The notes under the pieces were generated by a model. It saw nothing but the letters and a program-made list of their open reading frames with translations. It made no database searches and was not told the DNA's origin. This document shows, in pieces, positions 45,282 to 52,174 of a DNA stretch of 64,000 nt. Positions within the stretch are counted from its first letter, which is position 1. Each line of letters opens with the position of its first letter. Source of the DNA: Candidatus Pedobacter colombiensis (GTDB lineage Bacteria; Bacteroidota; Bacteroidia; Sphingobacteriales; Sphingobacteriaceae); NCBI GenBank assembly GCA_029202485.1, contig CP119313.1:4650001-4714000 (forward strand). The letters run 5' to 3'. Both the position numbers and the translations under genes were made by a program.

Positions 45282-46649
45282 TTAGTTTCTGTAGTTGATA
45301 TCAGTACCCGGGTATGCTGAGATACACCTGAAACCAATATATGATCTGGCTTGATCCTGATACTCGTATGTAGCAACAGAATTTTGAAGGAAGAAGCCAA
45401 TATCCTTCCATGATCCACCCCTTACCACTTTACGTTTCAGGTACTTGCTGTCGCCTGTTTTGGCCACGTACGTAAAGTTAGGGTTAAAATCAAGTAGCAT
45501 TGGGGCTGCCGATTGGTTATAAGCAGTTATAGTCCATTCCGCTACGTTACCAGCCATATTGTACAAGCCATAATCGTTAGGGAAATAAGATTTTACGTTC
45601 ACAGTGTATAAGCCACCATCATCAGAGTAATTTCCACGTCCCACCTTAAAGTTTGCTTGCATACAACCTTTTGTATTACGTACATAAGGTCCGCCCCATG
45701 GATACTTAGTTTTTACGTTACCACCTCTTGCGGCATACTCAAACTGCGCATCACTTGGCAGCTGGTATTCAGGTCTTGAATTTGCAGGTAATTTTCTTGC
45801 CGAAGCAACTGACTCATAGAAACGGGTACGCCATACGCAAAAGGCACTGGCCTGTTCCCATGTTACACCTACAACAGGATACTCATCATAAGAAGGGTGA
45901 TTAAAATAAGTTTTCACCATAGGATCATTCTGAGAATAAGAATAATCTACTTTCCAAACCAGCGTATCAGGATAAACAGGTACTGATGGATGGTGATTTG
46001 GGTTTGAAGGATCCGGATTATCGGTATAAGTAATGATAAAATCCTGTCTTTTTTTGGATGGGTCTTTTCTACCTTCAACAGCCAGGTCTGAACTCACATA
46101 GCTATAAGCATATTTAAGCTTCCTGATATCGATTTCATTTTTACCTGGTAAGGCATCTGCACCGCTATAATACATATCGGTTAACTTGTTGCCCATGCCA
46201 CCATTTTTCTTACTCCAAAGTAAAGAACCGTTGCCTACTTTTTTCCAGTCAATATCTCTATTGGCTCCTAAAGCGGCTGCACCATTAGCACCCTTAGGTG
46301 CAGGTTTAAAGTAAGCCGGAGCCACCGTAGGACCTAAAGAGGTTACCGCAACTGAATCTCTTACCCAAGCCACAAACTGTCTGTACTCGGCATTTGAGAT
46401 TTCGGTCTGATCCATAAAAAAGGCACTGAATGAAGTCATCCTACTCGGAGAGCCTTGCGAGTTATTGATATCTTCATCGGACATTCCAATTAATGTTCTT
46501 CCGGGTGGTATATATACCATCCCCAATGGAATTTTATTATTCCTGAATTTCCTATTATAAACTCCTACCAGTTCTCCCTGTCCTCCTTTTCCACAACTTG
46601 AAAATAATCCAGCGATAATAATAAAAGCAACGAAGTATAAGTTTCTCAT
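45282..46649 (-). CDS. gldK: Type IX secretion/gliding lipoprotein GldK (PorK)
   Basis: GldK is an outer-membrane lipoprotein of the T9SS ring. The frame opens at 46703, but ATG 46649 gives a clean lipoprotein signal (MRNLYFVAFIIIAGLFSSC, lipobox FSSC) and 455 residues. The rest is a formylglycine-generating-enzyme-like fold: GMVYIPPGRTLIGMS, MDQTEISNAEYRQFVAWV, YPVVGVTWEQASAFCVW and the closing VVRGGSWKDIGFF and IGFRC. It is the first gene of the gldKLMN operon. An inverted repeat lies about 57 bp upstream of its start. Confidence 0.93.
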   Translation of the reverse strand: MRNLYFVAFIIIAGLFSSCGKGGQGELVGVYNRKFRNNKIPLGMVYIPPGRTLIGMSDEDINNSQGSPSRMTSFSAFFMDQTEISNAEYRQFVAWVRDSVAVTSLGPTVAPAYFKPAPKGANGAAALGANRDIDWKKVGNGSLLWSKKNGGMGNKLTDMYYSGADALPGKNEIDIRKLKYAYSYVSSDLAVEGRKDPSKKRQDFIITYTDNPDPSNPNHHPSVPVYPDTLVWKVDYSYSQNDPMVKTYFNHPSYDEYPVVGVTWEQASAFCVWRTRFYESVASARKLPANSRPEYQLPSDAQFEYAARGGNVKTKYPWGGPYVRNTKGCMQANFKVGRGNYSDDGGLYTVNVKSYFPNDYGLYNMAGNVAEWTITAYNQSAAPMLLDFNPNFTYVAKTGDSKYLKRKVVRGGSWKDIGFFLQNSVATYEYQDQARSYIGFRCISAYPGTDINYRN

Positions 46650-46705
46650 AATAGCGTTAAGCAATTTTATAACAATTTTATTAATAATGATTGATATAAA
46701 CAATT

Positions 46706-46731
46706 ATTAGGTCATAAAAATGTGACCTAAT
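46706..46731. promoter_or_regulatory. Palindrome upstream of gldK (candidate operator)
   Basis: ATTAGGTCA at 46706-46714 and TGACCTAAT at 46723-46731 are perfect reverse complements with an 8-base spacer. It lies between hemD and gldK. It lacks a T tract on the minus strand, so it is a poor terminator for hemD. A dyad of this kind before the gldKLMN operon could bind a regulator or form a leader hairpin. Confidence 0.5.
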
Positions 46732-46817
46732 CTAAAAAACAAGGGGGTTTTGCTATTTATTCCGTCACAACCGCAACACACAAGAAACTTATTAAAGTAA
46801 AAGTAAATACCAAAGGC

Positions 46818-47588
46818 CTATTTGTTCGATTTCTTTATATAATTCTCAATTGCCATAATCATAGAAGGAGCCTCCGGTGAAGGGGCTGCTATATCTACAA
46901 TCAACCCTGCATCTTTAACAGCTTTATGTGTATTTACACCAAAGGCTGCAATACGTGTATTGTTCTGTTTAAAGTCAGGGAAATTGGTAAATAATGACTG
47001 AATACTTGATGGACTGAAAAAGGCGATGATGTCATAAAAAACCTCGGCCAGATCAGAAAGATCGGACACTACTGTTCTAAACAAAACAGCAGGCGTGAAA
47101 TCATATCCATTCTTTTGCAAAAAGTTCATGGTATCCTCTGTCGCCACATCCGAACAAGGGTAAAGAAACTTCTCATCGGCATGTTTCTTTAATACTTCAG
47201 CAAGATCGGCAGCAGTTTGCTTGCCAAAAAAGATCTTTCGTTTCCTGTACTGAATATATTTCTGCAGATACAATGCTGTCGACTCTGAAATACAGAAGTA
47301 TTTCAAATCTGCAGGTACATCGTACCTCATCTCTTCACAAATTCTGAAAAAATGATCTACTGCATTTCTACTTGTAAAAACTACTGCTGTAAAATCACCT
47401 AAAGCAATTTTATCTTTTCTGAAATCTCTGGCTGGAACACCTTCAACATGAATAAATGACCTAAAATCAATCTTCAAATTGTACTTCTTAGCCAAATCAA
47501 AATAAGGAGACTTCTCCGTTTCCGGTTTTGGTAAGGTTACCAATATACTTTTCACCTTACGTAGCCTATCTTCTGTCTTTTCTTGCAT
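46818..47588 (-). CDS. hemD: Uroporphyrinogen-III synthase
   Basis: HemD cyclises hydroxymethylbilane to uroporphyrinogen III in tetrapyrrole synthesis. The 256-residue protein has the two-domain HemD pattern: VKSILVTLPKPETEKSPYFD, AVVFTSRNAVDHFF, KYFCISESTALYL, FLYPCSDVATEDTMNFLQKNGY and IIAFFSPSSIQSLF. The family is very divergent, but the order of these segments is characteristic. It follows the DUF4271 gene by 17 bp, a common Bacteroidota pairing, and precedes gldK. Confidence 0.9.
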   Translation of the reverse strand: MQEKTEDRLRKVKSILVTLPKPETEKSPYFDLAKKYNLKIDFRSFIHVEGVPARDFRKDKIALGDFTAVVFTSRNAVDHFFRICEEMRYDVPADLKYFCISESTALYLQKYIQYRKRKIFFGKQTAADLAEVLKKHADEKFLYPCSDVATEDTMNFLQKNGYDFTPAVLFRTVVSDLSDLAEVFYDIIAFFSPSSIQSLFTNFPDFKQNNTRIAAFGVNTHKAVKDAGLIVDIAAPSPEAPSMIMAIENYIKKSNK

Positions 47589-47605
47589 TTTACCTAATTA
47601 CCGCG

Positions 47606-48601
47606 TTATAATCCTATTGCCTTGATTAATATTAATATAGGGCAGATTTCGAGGGCACAAAAGTACAAAAACAAATAGACTTTTGAAAACCGATAATGAG
47701 ATAAAATATTAACTCCGGCTCTAATAAATTGAAATACAAAGACAATAGTTAATAGAATAAATGAAATAGCGATATAATAAGGTCCATAGGTTAAAGGAGA
47801 TAAAGCAAAAGCAATCACTAAAGGAATAAACATAAGTGCAATATTAAAATAACTTAAATATAATATAGACACATATTCATTTACTGCTTTTTGAATGTTA
47901 AAAAGATAACCGAGTAGTCGCAGCAAAACAATTTTTAACACATATAGTACCACTATTGAAATTGAGATACTTAAATAAAAACGGAAACCACTATCGGCAA
48001 AGGACATGTGATAATATTGGGTAACCAGGTAAAAGAACATGCCAATGGTAAAACCAAATTGCGCAAACAGCAACAGAAAAGGCCATGAAGTAAAAAGGTT
48101 ATCTTCTTTATTCAGGTTATTTAAAATTCTGTTGCTAAAAAAAGATTGGACAATCGTTTGTAAATGTTTTGAAAAAGAAATTTTTAAGGAAGCAAATAAC
48201 ACCATTAGTAAAGCAATGACACCAAGAACCCAAAGATTGCCTTTTGGAACTGGCGTACCTGTACGGTACTGGCTAACCTTTTCGGAAGTCTTATAGTCTT
48301 TATAGCGTGTATACAGCCCTGAACGTCCATATATCTGTGCTTTTAAAATACTGTCTATAATGATATTTTTATCTACCAAAGCGGCTGGTAAAATCCAGGT
48401 ATGGGAAATGATAGAGTCCGTTACAAATTTTTGTCTTGCATAAAAAGCAGAATCCCTTATCACTCGTCTGGTATAGCTTTTTGCCACCGTTGCTGTTGTA
48501 GTATCGATCAAAGGCAAAGGGGATACCACCTGGGCTTCAGCCTGGTTAAAAAACAATGCAAAAAGCACACAAAAGACAAAAAAAGCAGGTCTTAAAATCA
48601 T
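47606..48601 (-). CDS. DUF4271 membrane protein
   Basis: A 331-residue membrane protein with a signal peptide (about 1-23, ending AEA), a periplasmic segment with SGLYTRYKDYKTSEKVSQYR, and about six helices from 122 onward. It matches the DUF4271 pattern in Bacteroidota, which is often next to hemD. Function unknown. A -7 box lies 5 bp upstream of the ATG, suggesting a very short leader. It probably heads the DUF4271-hemD transcript. Confidence 0.82.
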   Translation of the reverse strand: MILRPAFFVFCVLFALFFNQAEAQVVSPLPLIDTTTATVAKSYTRRVIRDSAFYARQKFVTDSIISHTWILPAALVDKNIIIDSILKAQIYGRSGLYTRYKDYKTSEKVSQYRTGTPVPKGNLWVLGVIALLMVLFASLKISFSKHLQTIVQSFFSNRILNNLNKEDNLFTSWPFLLLFAQFGFTIGMFFYLVTQYYHMSFADSGFRFYLSISISIVVLYVLKIVLLRLLGYLFNIQKAVNEYVSILYLSYFNIALMFIPLVIAFALSPLTYGPYYIAISFILLTIVFVFQFIRAGVNILSHYRFSKVYLFLYFCALEICPILILIKAIGL

Positions 48602-48606
48602 TGCTA

Positions 48607-48614
48607 CAAACTTA
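48607..48614 (-). promoter_or_regulatory. Bacteroidota -7 box for DUF4271-hemD
   Basis: The minus strand reads TAAGTTTG, matching TAnnTTTG. Only 5 bp separate it from the ATG at 48601, so the message would be leaderless or nearly so. No clear -33 element. Confidence 0.4.
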
Positions 48615-48676
48615 GATAAAAACTATTTAGTTTTCTACCTTCATGACCTGAACTCATAGCAATTCCCGCAAACAGC

Positions 48677-49510
48677 TTATTCCGGGATCACCATTAATGG
48701 AACTGTAACCTTAACAGCTACTTTATGGGTATGACTTCCGCCAAACATCAGCTCAAAAAAATCACGTGAGCGATGCAACATCACCAGCATATCCACCTGT
48801 TGGTTGGTGCACAACTGGCATAATCCTTCATCAGCTTTGTCATGCTCCACACAACTGTAAAAAATATGCGGATAATTGGCTTTGTTAGAAATCTCCGTTA
48901 AAAACTCATCTTCCATCTTTTTTATATCCGCTATCTCTCCCTTATGGATATGAGCAAGCAAAATCTTTGCACCCATTTGTTCTGCCATAGGAATCAGCTT
49001 ATAAATAGCTTCGAGATCTCGCTTATGATTTTTAAAATCTGTGCCAAAGGCTATTTTCTTAATATCAGATAAGGCTGCATCCTGTGGTACAATCAGCAGT
49101 GGACAGGTTAAAGTATCGATCATACTTTTGCTGTGGTTCTCCAATAAAAACCGGGCGAATCCCGTACGATGCGCTCCTATTACAATCATGTAAAAATCCT
49201 CCTTTTGTCTTATGCTCTCCACTACATCGAGAAGTCGGCCAAGTTTGCTCTGGTAACTGATCTGTGGGTGAAAACCGGTATGATGGTCAGTCCGCTCTAA
49301 ATGTTTTTTTAATTTTTTCAATTCTTTCCCGCTCTCAGTGATCAAGGTATCATAAGCTTCAGCAGGCCATAACATATTTGCAGCCCCAGCCATATCAACA
49401 GCATTGCACAACATTACATTCGTTTTTAAGTGTTTGGCAAGATGGTATCCGTATTCAACCGCATGGTTACCACTTTCAGAAAAATCGGTCAACAACAATA
49501 ATGGTTTCAT
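48677..49510 (-). CDS. Universal stress protein with two tandem UspA domains
   Basis: A 277-residue cytoplasmic protein made of two Usp domains. Domain 1 (about 1-142) begins MKPLLLLTDFSESGNHAVEYG and has the nucleotide-loop pattern VIGAHRTGFARFLLENHSKSMI. Domain 2 (about 150-277) has KKIAFGTDFKNHKRDLEAI and a degenerate C-terminal loop (MLHRSRDFFELMFGGSHTHKVAVK). Such tandem Usps respond to stress, and some bind ATP. It is monocistronic by position, with a -7 box 39 bp upstream, and diverges from the DUF6266-like genes. Confidence 0.9.
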   Translation of the reverse strand: MKPLLLLTDFSESGNHAVEYGYHLAKHLKTNVMLCNAVDMAGAANMLWPAEAYDTLITESGKELKKLKKHLERTDHHTGFHPQISYQSKLGRLLDVVESIRQKEDFYMIVIGAHRTGFARFLLENHSKSMIDTLTCPLLIVPQDAALSDIKKIAFGTDFKNHKRDLEAIYKLIPMAEQMGAKILLAHIHKGEIADIKKMEDEFLTEISNKANYPHIFYSCVEHDKADEGLCQLCTNQQVDMLVMLHRSRDFFELMFGGSHTHKVAVKVTVPLMVIPE

Positions 49511-49549
49511 AGCTAATTATTAATTAATACACTGTAGAATAACAGAATA

Positions 49550-49557
49550 CAAATTTA
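49550..49557 (-). promoter_or_regulatory. Bacteroidota -7 box for the universal stress gene
   Basis: The minus strand reads TAAATTTG, an exact TAnnTTTG match, 39 bp before the ATG at 49510. No clear -33 element. Confidence 0.42.
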
Positions 49558-49633
49558 CCAATATCATTCAATCGGATCATGATAATGGTCAAATATATAA
49601 CTGATTATCATCACACTTCTTAATGAATCCATA

Positions 49634-49820
49634 ATAAGTTCGGGATAACTTCGGAATAAGTTGGGGATTGCTTTACCCTTGCTTTACCCCATTGTTAGGG
49701 TTTCTTTACCTCTATGGTAAATCAAAGGTAAAGCAAGAGTAAGGCATAGGTAAATGAAGGGTAAAGCAACCTCGTATTTATTACCTACTCATTCCGTATT
49801 TATCACATATTTATTACAAA
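49634..49820. repeat. Intergenic array with a strict 11-bp period
   Basis: About 17 consecutive units of exactly 11 bp, read in one register from 49634, with drifting sequence in blocks. Block A has three units (ATAAGTTCGGG, ATAACTTCGGA, ATAAGTTGGGG). Block B has CTTGCTTTACC-type units. Block C has five units with GGTAAA or AGTAAG at the same place (TCAAAGGTAAA, GCATAGGTAAA, TGAAGGGTAAA). Block D has TTTATTACCTA-type units. Blocks B and C are inverted: 49668-49688 and 49749-49769 pair at 19 of 21 bases. It fills the space between the stress gene and the DUF6266-like pair. There is no coding potential. Confidence 0.85.
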
Positions 49821-49861
49821 CACTTCCTGTTGTTTTTCTGTTAGTTAAGTAATGTGCTTTT

Positions 49862-49885
49862 AAGCCCACTCGAATGTGGCTTTTT
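49862..49885 (+). terminator. Terminator-like hairpin in the leader of the DUF6266-like pair
   Basis: AAGCC-C-AC pairs with GTGGCTT around a TCGAAT loop (one bulged C), followed by five T. It lies 22 bp before the ATG at 49908. No plus-strand gene ends upstream, so it would either end a transcript that covers the 11-bp array or act as an attenuator for the downstream genes. Confidence 0.6.
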
Positions 49886-49907
49886 ATCTAACCAAATTAT
49901 TAACGTT

Positions 49908-50579
49908 ATGGGAATTATCAACAATGGTCTGCATGGACCCTTCAAGGGCAGAATAGACAATACGGTCTATTACATGCTAAAAAACAAAAACGTATCGCGA
50001 CAAATCGGTATAAATACAAAACCGCCTTCAGAATTACAGTTGAGAAACAGGCTGGTTACCAAACTATCCAGTAAGTTTATGTGCGCATTAAAGGATTTCA
50101 TTGAAACGGGTTTTGGCATTGAAGCCAAGCTAATGGACGACAATGCTTATAATCAAGCGATAAAACACAATAAAAGTCAAATTATTGAAGGTACTTATCC
50201 GGATCTGAAGATTGCCTACCCACAGGTGATATTAAGCAAAGGCCTTTTAAAGCCTGCAGAAAAATGGGAGGTCACACAAATTCCTATGGGACTACAATTC
50301 ACCTGGCAAACCGACCCTAAAATAGCCTGGCCGGAAGCAGTAGAACAGGTTATGATGCTTGCCTATTTCCCTGATCAAAACAGGACCGAGTATATGTTGT
50401 TTGGCAATGAAAGAATTTCCGGAAGCGCAGAATTGGAACTTCCGCCAAGTTTACAAGGGAAATATATGGAAACCTATTTGTCTTTTATCGCTGCCGACAG
50501 AAAGCAAGTGGCTAACAGCGTATACACAGGCAGTTTTAATAAACCAGAAGTAACCGATCATTTATTATTAAACACTTAA
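49908..50579 (+). CDS. DUF6266-like protein, first of a tandem pair
   Basis: A 223-residue protein with no signal peptide or membrane helix. The frame opens at GTG 49854, but ATG 49908 starts the recognisable family N-terminus (MGIINNGLHGPFKGRIDNTV), so I use it. The MG-I-x-x-G-x-x-GP-x-x-G opening, a PP-x-x-LQL segment near residue 43, a helix containing FIETGFG and a C-terminal beta region (AYFPDQNRTEYMLFG) agree with the DUF6266 family of Pedobacter and relatives. Function unknown. It is followed after one base by a paralog. Confidence 0.75.
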   Translation: MGIINNGLHGPFKGRIDNTVYYMLKNKNVSRQIGINTKPPSELQLRNRLVTKLSSKFMCALKDFIETGFGIEAKLMDDNAYNQAIKHNKSQIIEGTYPDLKIAYPQVILSKGLLKPAEKWEVTQIPMGLQFTWQTDPKIAWPEAVEQVMMLAYFPDQNRTEYMLFGNERISGSAELELPPSLQGKYMETYLSFIAADRKQVANSVYTGSFNKPEVTDHLLLNT

Positions 50580-50580
50580 T

Positions 50581-51219
50581 ATGGGCATCTTAAAATCAGG
50601 GATCAACGGTCCCGTTCGCAATAAAACAGGTTCGTCAGTTGCCCGTATGCACAGAAATATTAACGTTGTTACCGGGGCTTACCGAAAAAGCAATAAACCG
50701 CCAACAGCATTACAATTGGAAGCTCAGGCTAAATTTAGCCTGCTGAGCAGTTTCTTAGGTAGTATTGATGATTTAGTCAAAACGGGGTTTAAGCAGTATT
50801 CAAAAGGGAAAGACCCTATAAATGTGGCTAGTTCTTACAACTTTAACCATGCTTTTCTAGTCGATGGAACAGATTTCACACTGAATTATCCGGAATTGGT
50901 ATACAGCAGGGGTTATATTGTACCGGCTGAAAGTCCTGGTGTGCTGACTTTACCTGCACAAATAGGATTTAACTGGCTACCACAACGGCAATCTACCTAT
51001 TGCCGATATACTGATCTGGCCACTTTTTTGATATACAATCCGGCAAAAAAAATGGCATTTAGGCGTGCTCTTGTAACTGATCGTTATGCACAGGGTCATT
51101 TGCTCGACGTGCCCCCGAATTTCGCTGGCGATACTGTACATTGCTATATGAGCTTTGCTTCGAAAGACGGGAAGTTACAAGGAAATAGTATTTATGTTGG
51201 GGAGCTGATATGTGTTTAA
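50581..51219 (+). CDS. DUF6266-like protein, second of a tandem pair
   Basis: A 212-residue paralog of the preceding protein. It shares the opening MGILKSGINGPVRNKTGS, the PP-x-x-LQL segment, DLVKTGFKQY where the first has FIETGFG, LNYPELVYSRG where the first has IAYPQVILSKG, and a similar C-terminal strand region (FLIYNPAKKMAFRRALV). No catalytic motif is evident. The start is ATG 50581 in the arrangement TAA-T-ATG, so it is almost certainly cotranscribed and possibly coupled. The pair probably arose by duplication. Function unknown. Confidence 0.75.
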   Translation: MGILKSGINGPVRNKTGSSVARMHRNINVVTGAYRKSNKPPTALQLEAQAKFSLLSSFLGSIDDLVKTGFKQYSKGKDPINVASSYNFNHAFLVDGTDFTLNYPELVYSRGYIVPAESPGVLTLPAQIGFNWLPQRQSTYCRYTDLATFLIYNPAKKMAFRRALVTDRYAQGHLLDVPPNFAGDTVHCYMSFASKDGKLQGNSIYVGELICV

Positions 51220-51266
51220 ACTTTATATTTAACACTGTATTATAGAACCTAACCCCTGTATTATTT

Positions 51267-52163
51267 ATGAATTTCATGCTCACTTTAAGAACCATTACAT
51301 GTATTATCTGCCTTTGTATTAGCACTAACTGTCTTTTAGCCCAGCAACATGTTCTGTCTCAAATCGAACAGGCAGCTGCAACGTTAAAAGCTCAAATTGG
51401 CGTCAATGCCATAATCCTGGAAACGGGAGATACAATAAACTTTCATGAGGAACAGCGTTTCCCTATGCAAAGCACTTATAAATTCCCTATTGCAATGTCC
51501 ATTCTACATAAGGTAGACCAAGGTAAACTCACATTAAAACAAAAAATAGCCATCAATCCTTCAGAAATTATTCCAAGAGGAGTAAGTCTTATTAGAGAAA
51601 AATACCCGCAAGGCACAACCCTAGACCTTAATGAACTTCTGCGACTCAATGTAGCCGAAAGTGACGGAACGGCTTGTGATGTACTGATCCGTCTTGCTGG
51701 CGGTACCCAAAAGGTACAGGAATATATCAATAGTATTGGAATAAAGAATATGAGGATTGCAACCACCGAAATGGTACAGGTCTCAGATGACTGGATCCAA
51801 TACCAGAACTGGTCAACTCCAAAGGCCATGACAGAGTTATTGAAAATATTCTACGAGGGCGATGTACTTTCTAAAAATAGTCAGAGCAAACTCCTGGAAT
51901 GGATGATAGCATCAGTTCCGGGAAACAAACGTTTAAAAGGCAGCCTACCTCCGAATGCAGTTGTAGCACACAAACCCGGAACCTCAGGCACTTTTAGGGG
52001 GCTGACTCGTGCCACCAATGATATAGGCATCATTACTTTGCCTAATGGAAACCATGTTGCCATCAGTGTGTTTGTATCTGATGCCTACGGAACTACACCA
52101 GAAAGAGAAGGGATAATCGCAGCAATTACCAAAATAATTTGGGATTATGCAGGTAGCAAATAA
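51267..52163 (+). CDS. Class A beta-lactamase (subclass A2-like)
   Basis: A 298-residue secreted serine beta-lactamase. The signal peptide ends at LLAQ (residue 26). The active-site Ser69 lies in STYK, the second motif is SDG at 132-134 (instead of SDN), Glu168 in TTEMVQV occupies the general-base region, and the third motif is KPG at 236-238 (instead of KTG) followed by TSGT. The sequence around AESDGTACDVLIRLAGG resembles subclass A2 enzymes of Bacteroidota and soil bacteria. The Thr-to-Pro change in KTG may alter activity. The start is ATG 51267 (ATG 51276 is also possible). It is not flanked by mobile-element genes. Confidence 0.9.
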   Translation: MNFMLTLRTITCIICLCISTNCLLAQQHVLSQIEQAAATLKAQIGVNAIILETGDTINFHEEQRFPMQSTYKFPIAMSILHKVDQGKLTLKQKIAINPSEIIPRGVSLIREKYPQGTTLDLNELLRLNVAESDGTACDVLIRLAGGTQKVQEYINSIGIKNMRIATTEMVQVSDDWIQYQNWSTPKAMTELLKIFYEGDVLSKNSQSKLLEWMIASVPGNKRLKGSLPPNAVVAHKPGTSGTFRGLTRATNDIGIITLPNGNHVAISVFVSDAYGTTPEREGIIAAITKIIWDYAGSK

Positions 52164-52174
52164 AATTATCTATT

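Noticed and set aside
45236..45418. Longer gldL start at 45418
   Set aside because: The extra 61 residues overlap the end of gldK and are not membrane- or GldL-like; MAAKKKFDWLH at 45235 is the family start.
46706..46731. Palindrome as hemD terminator
   Set aside because: The stem is AT-rich and the minus-strand sequence after it (AATTGTTTATATC) lacks a T tract, so termination is unlikely.
49634..49820. Possibility that the array is a CRISPR or an iteron origin
   Set aside because: Units are 11 bp without unique spacers, so it is not a CRISPR. No replication initiator gene or DnaA boxes are nearby, so a plasmid-type origin is unlikely.
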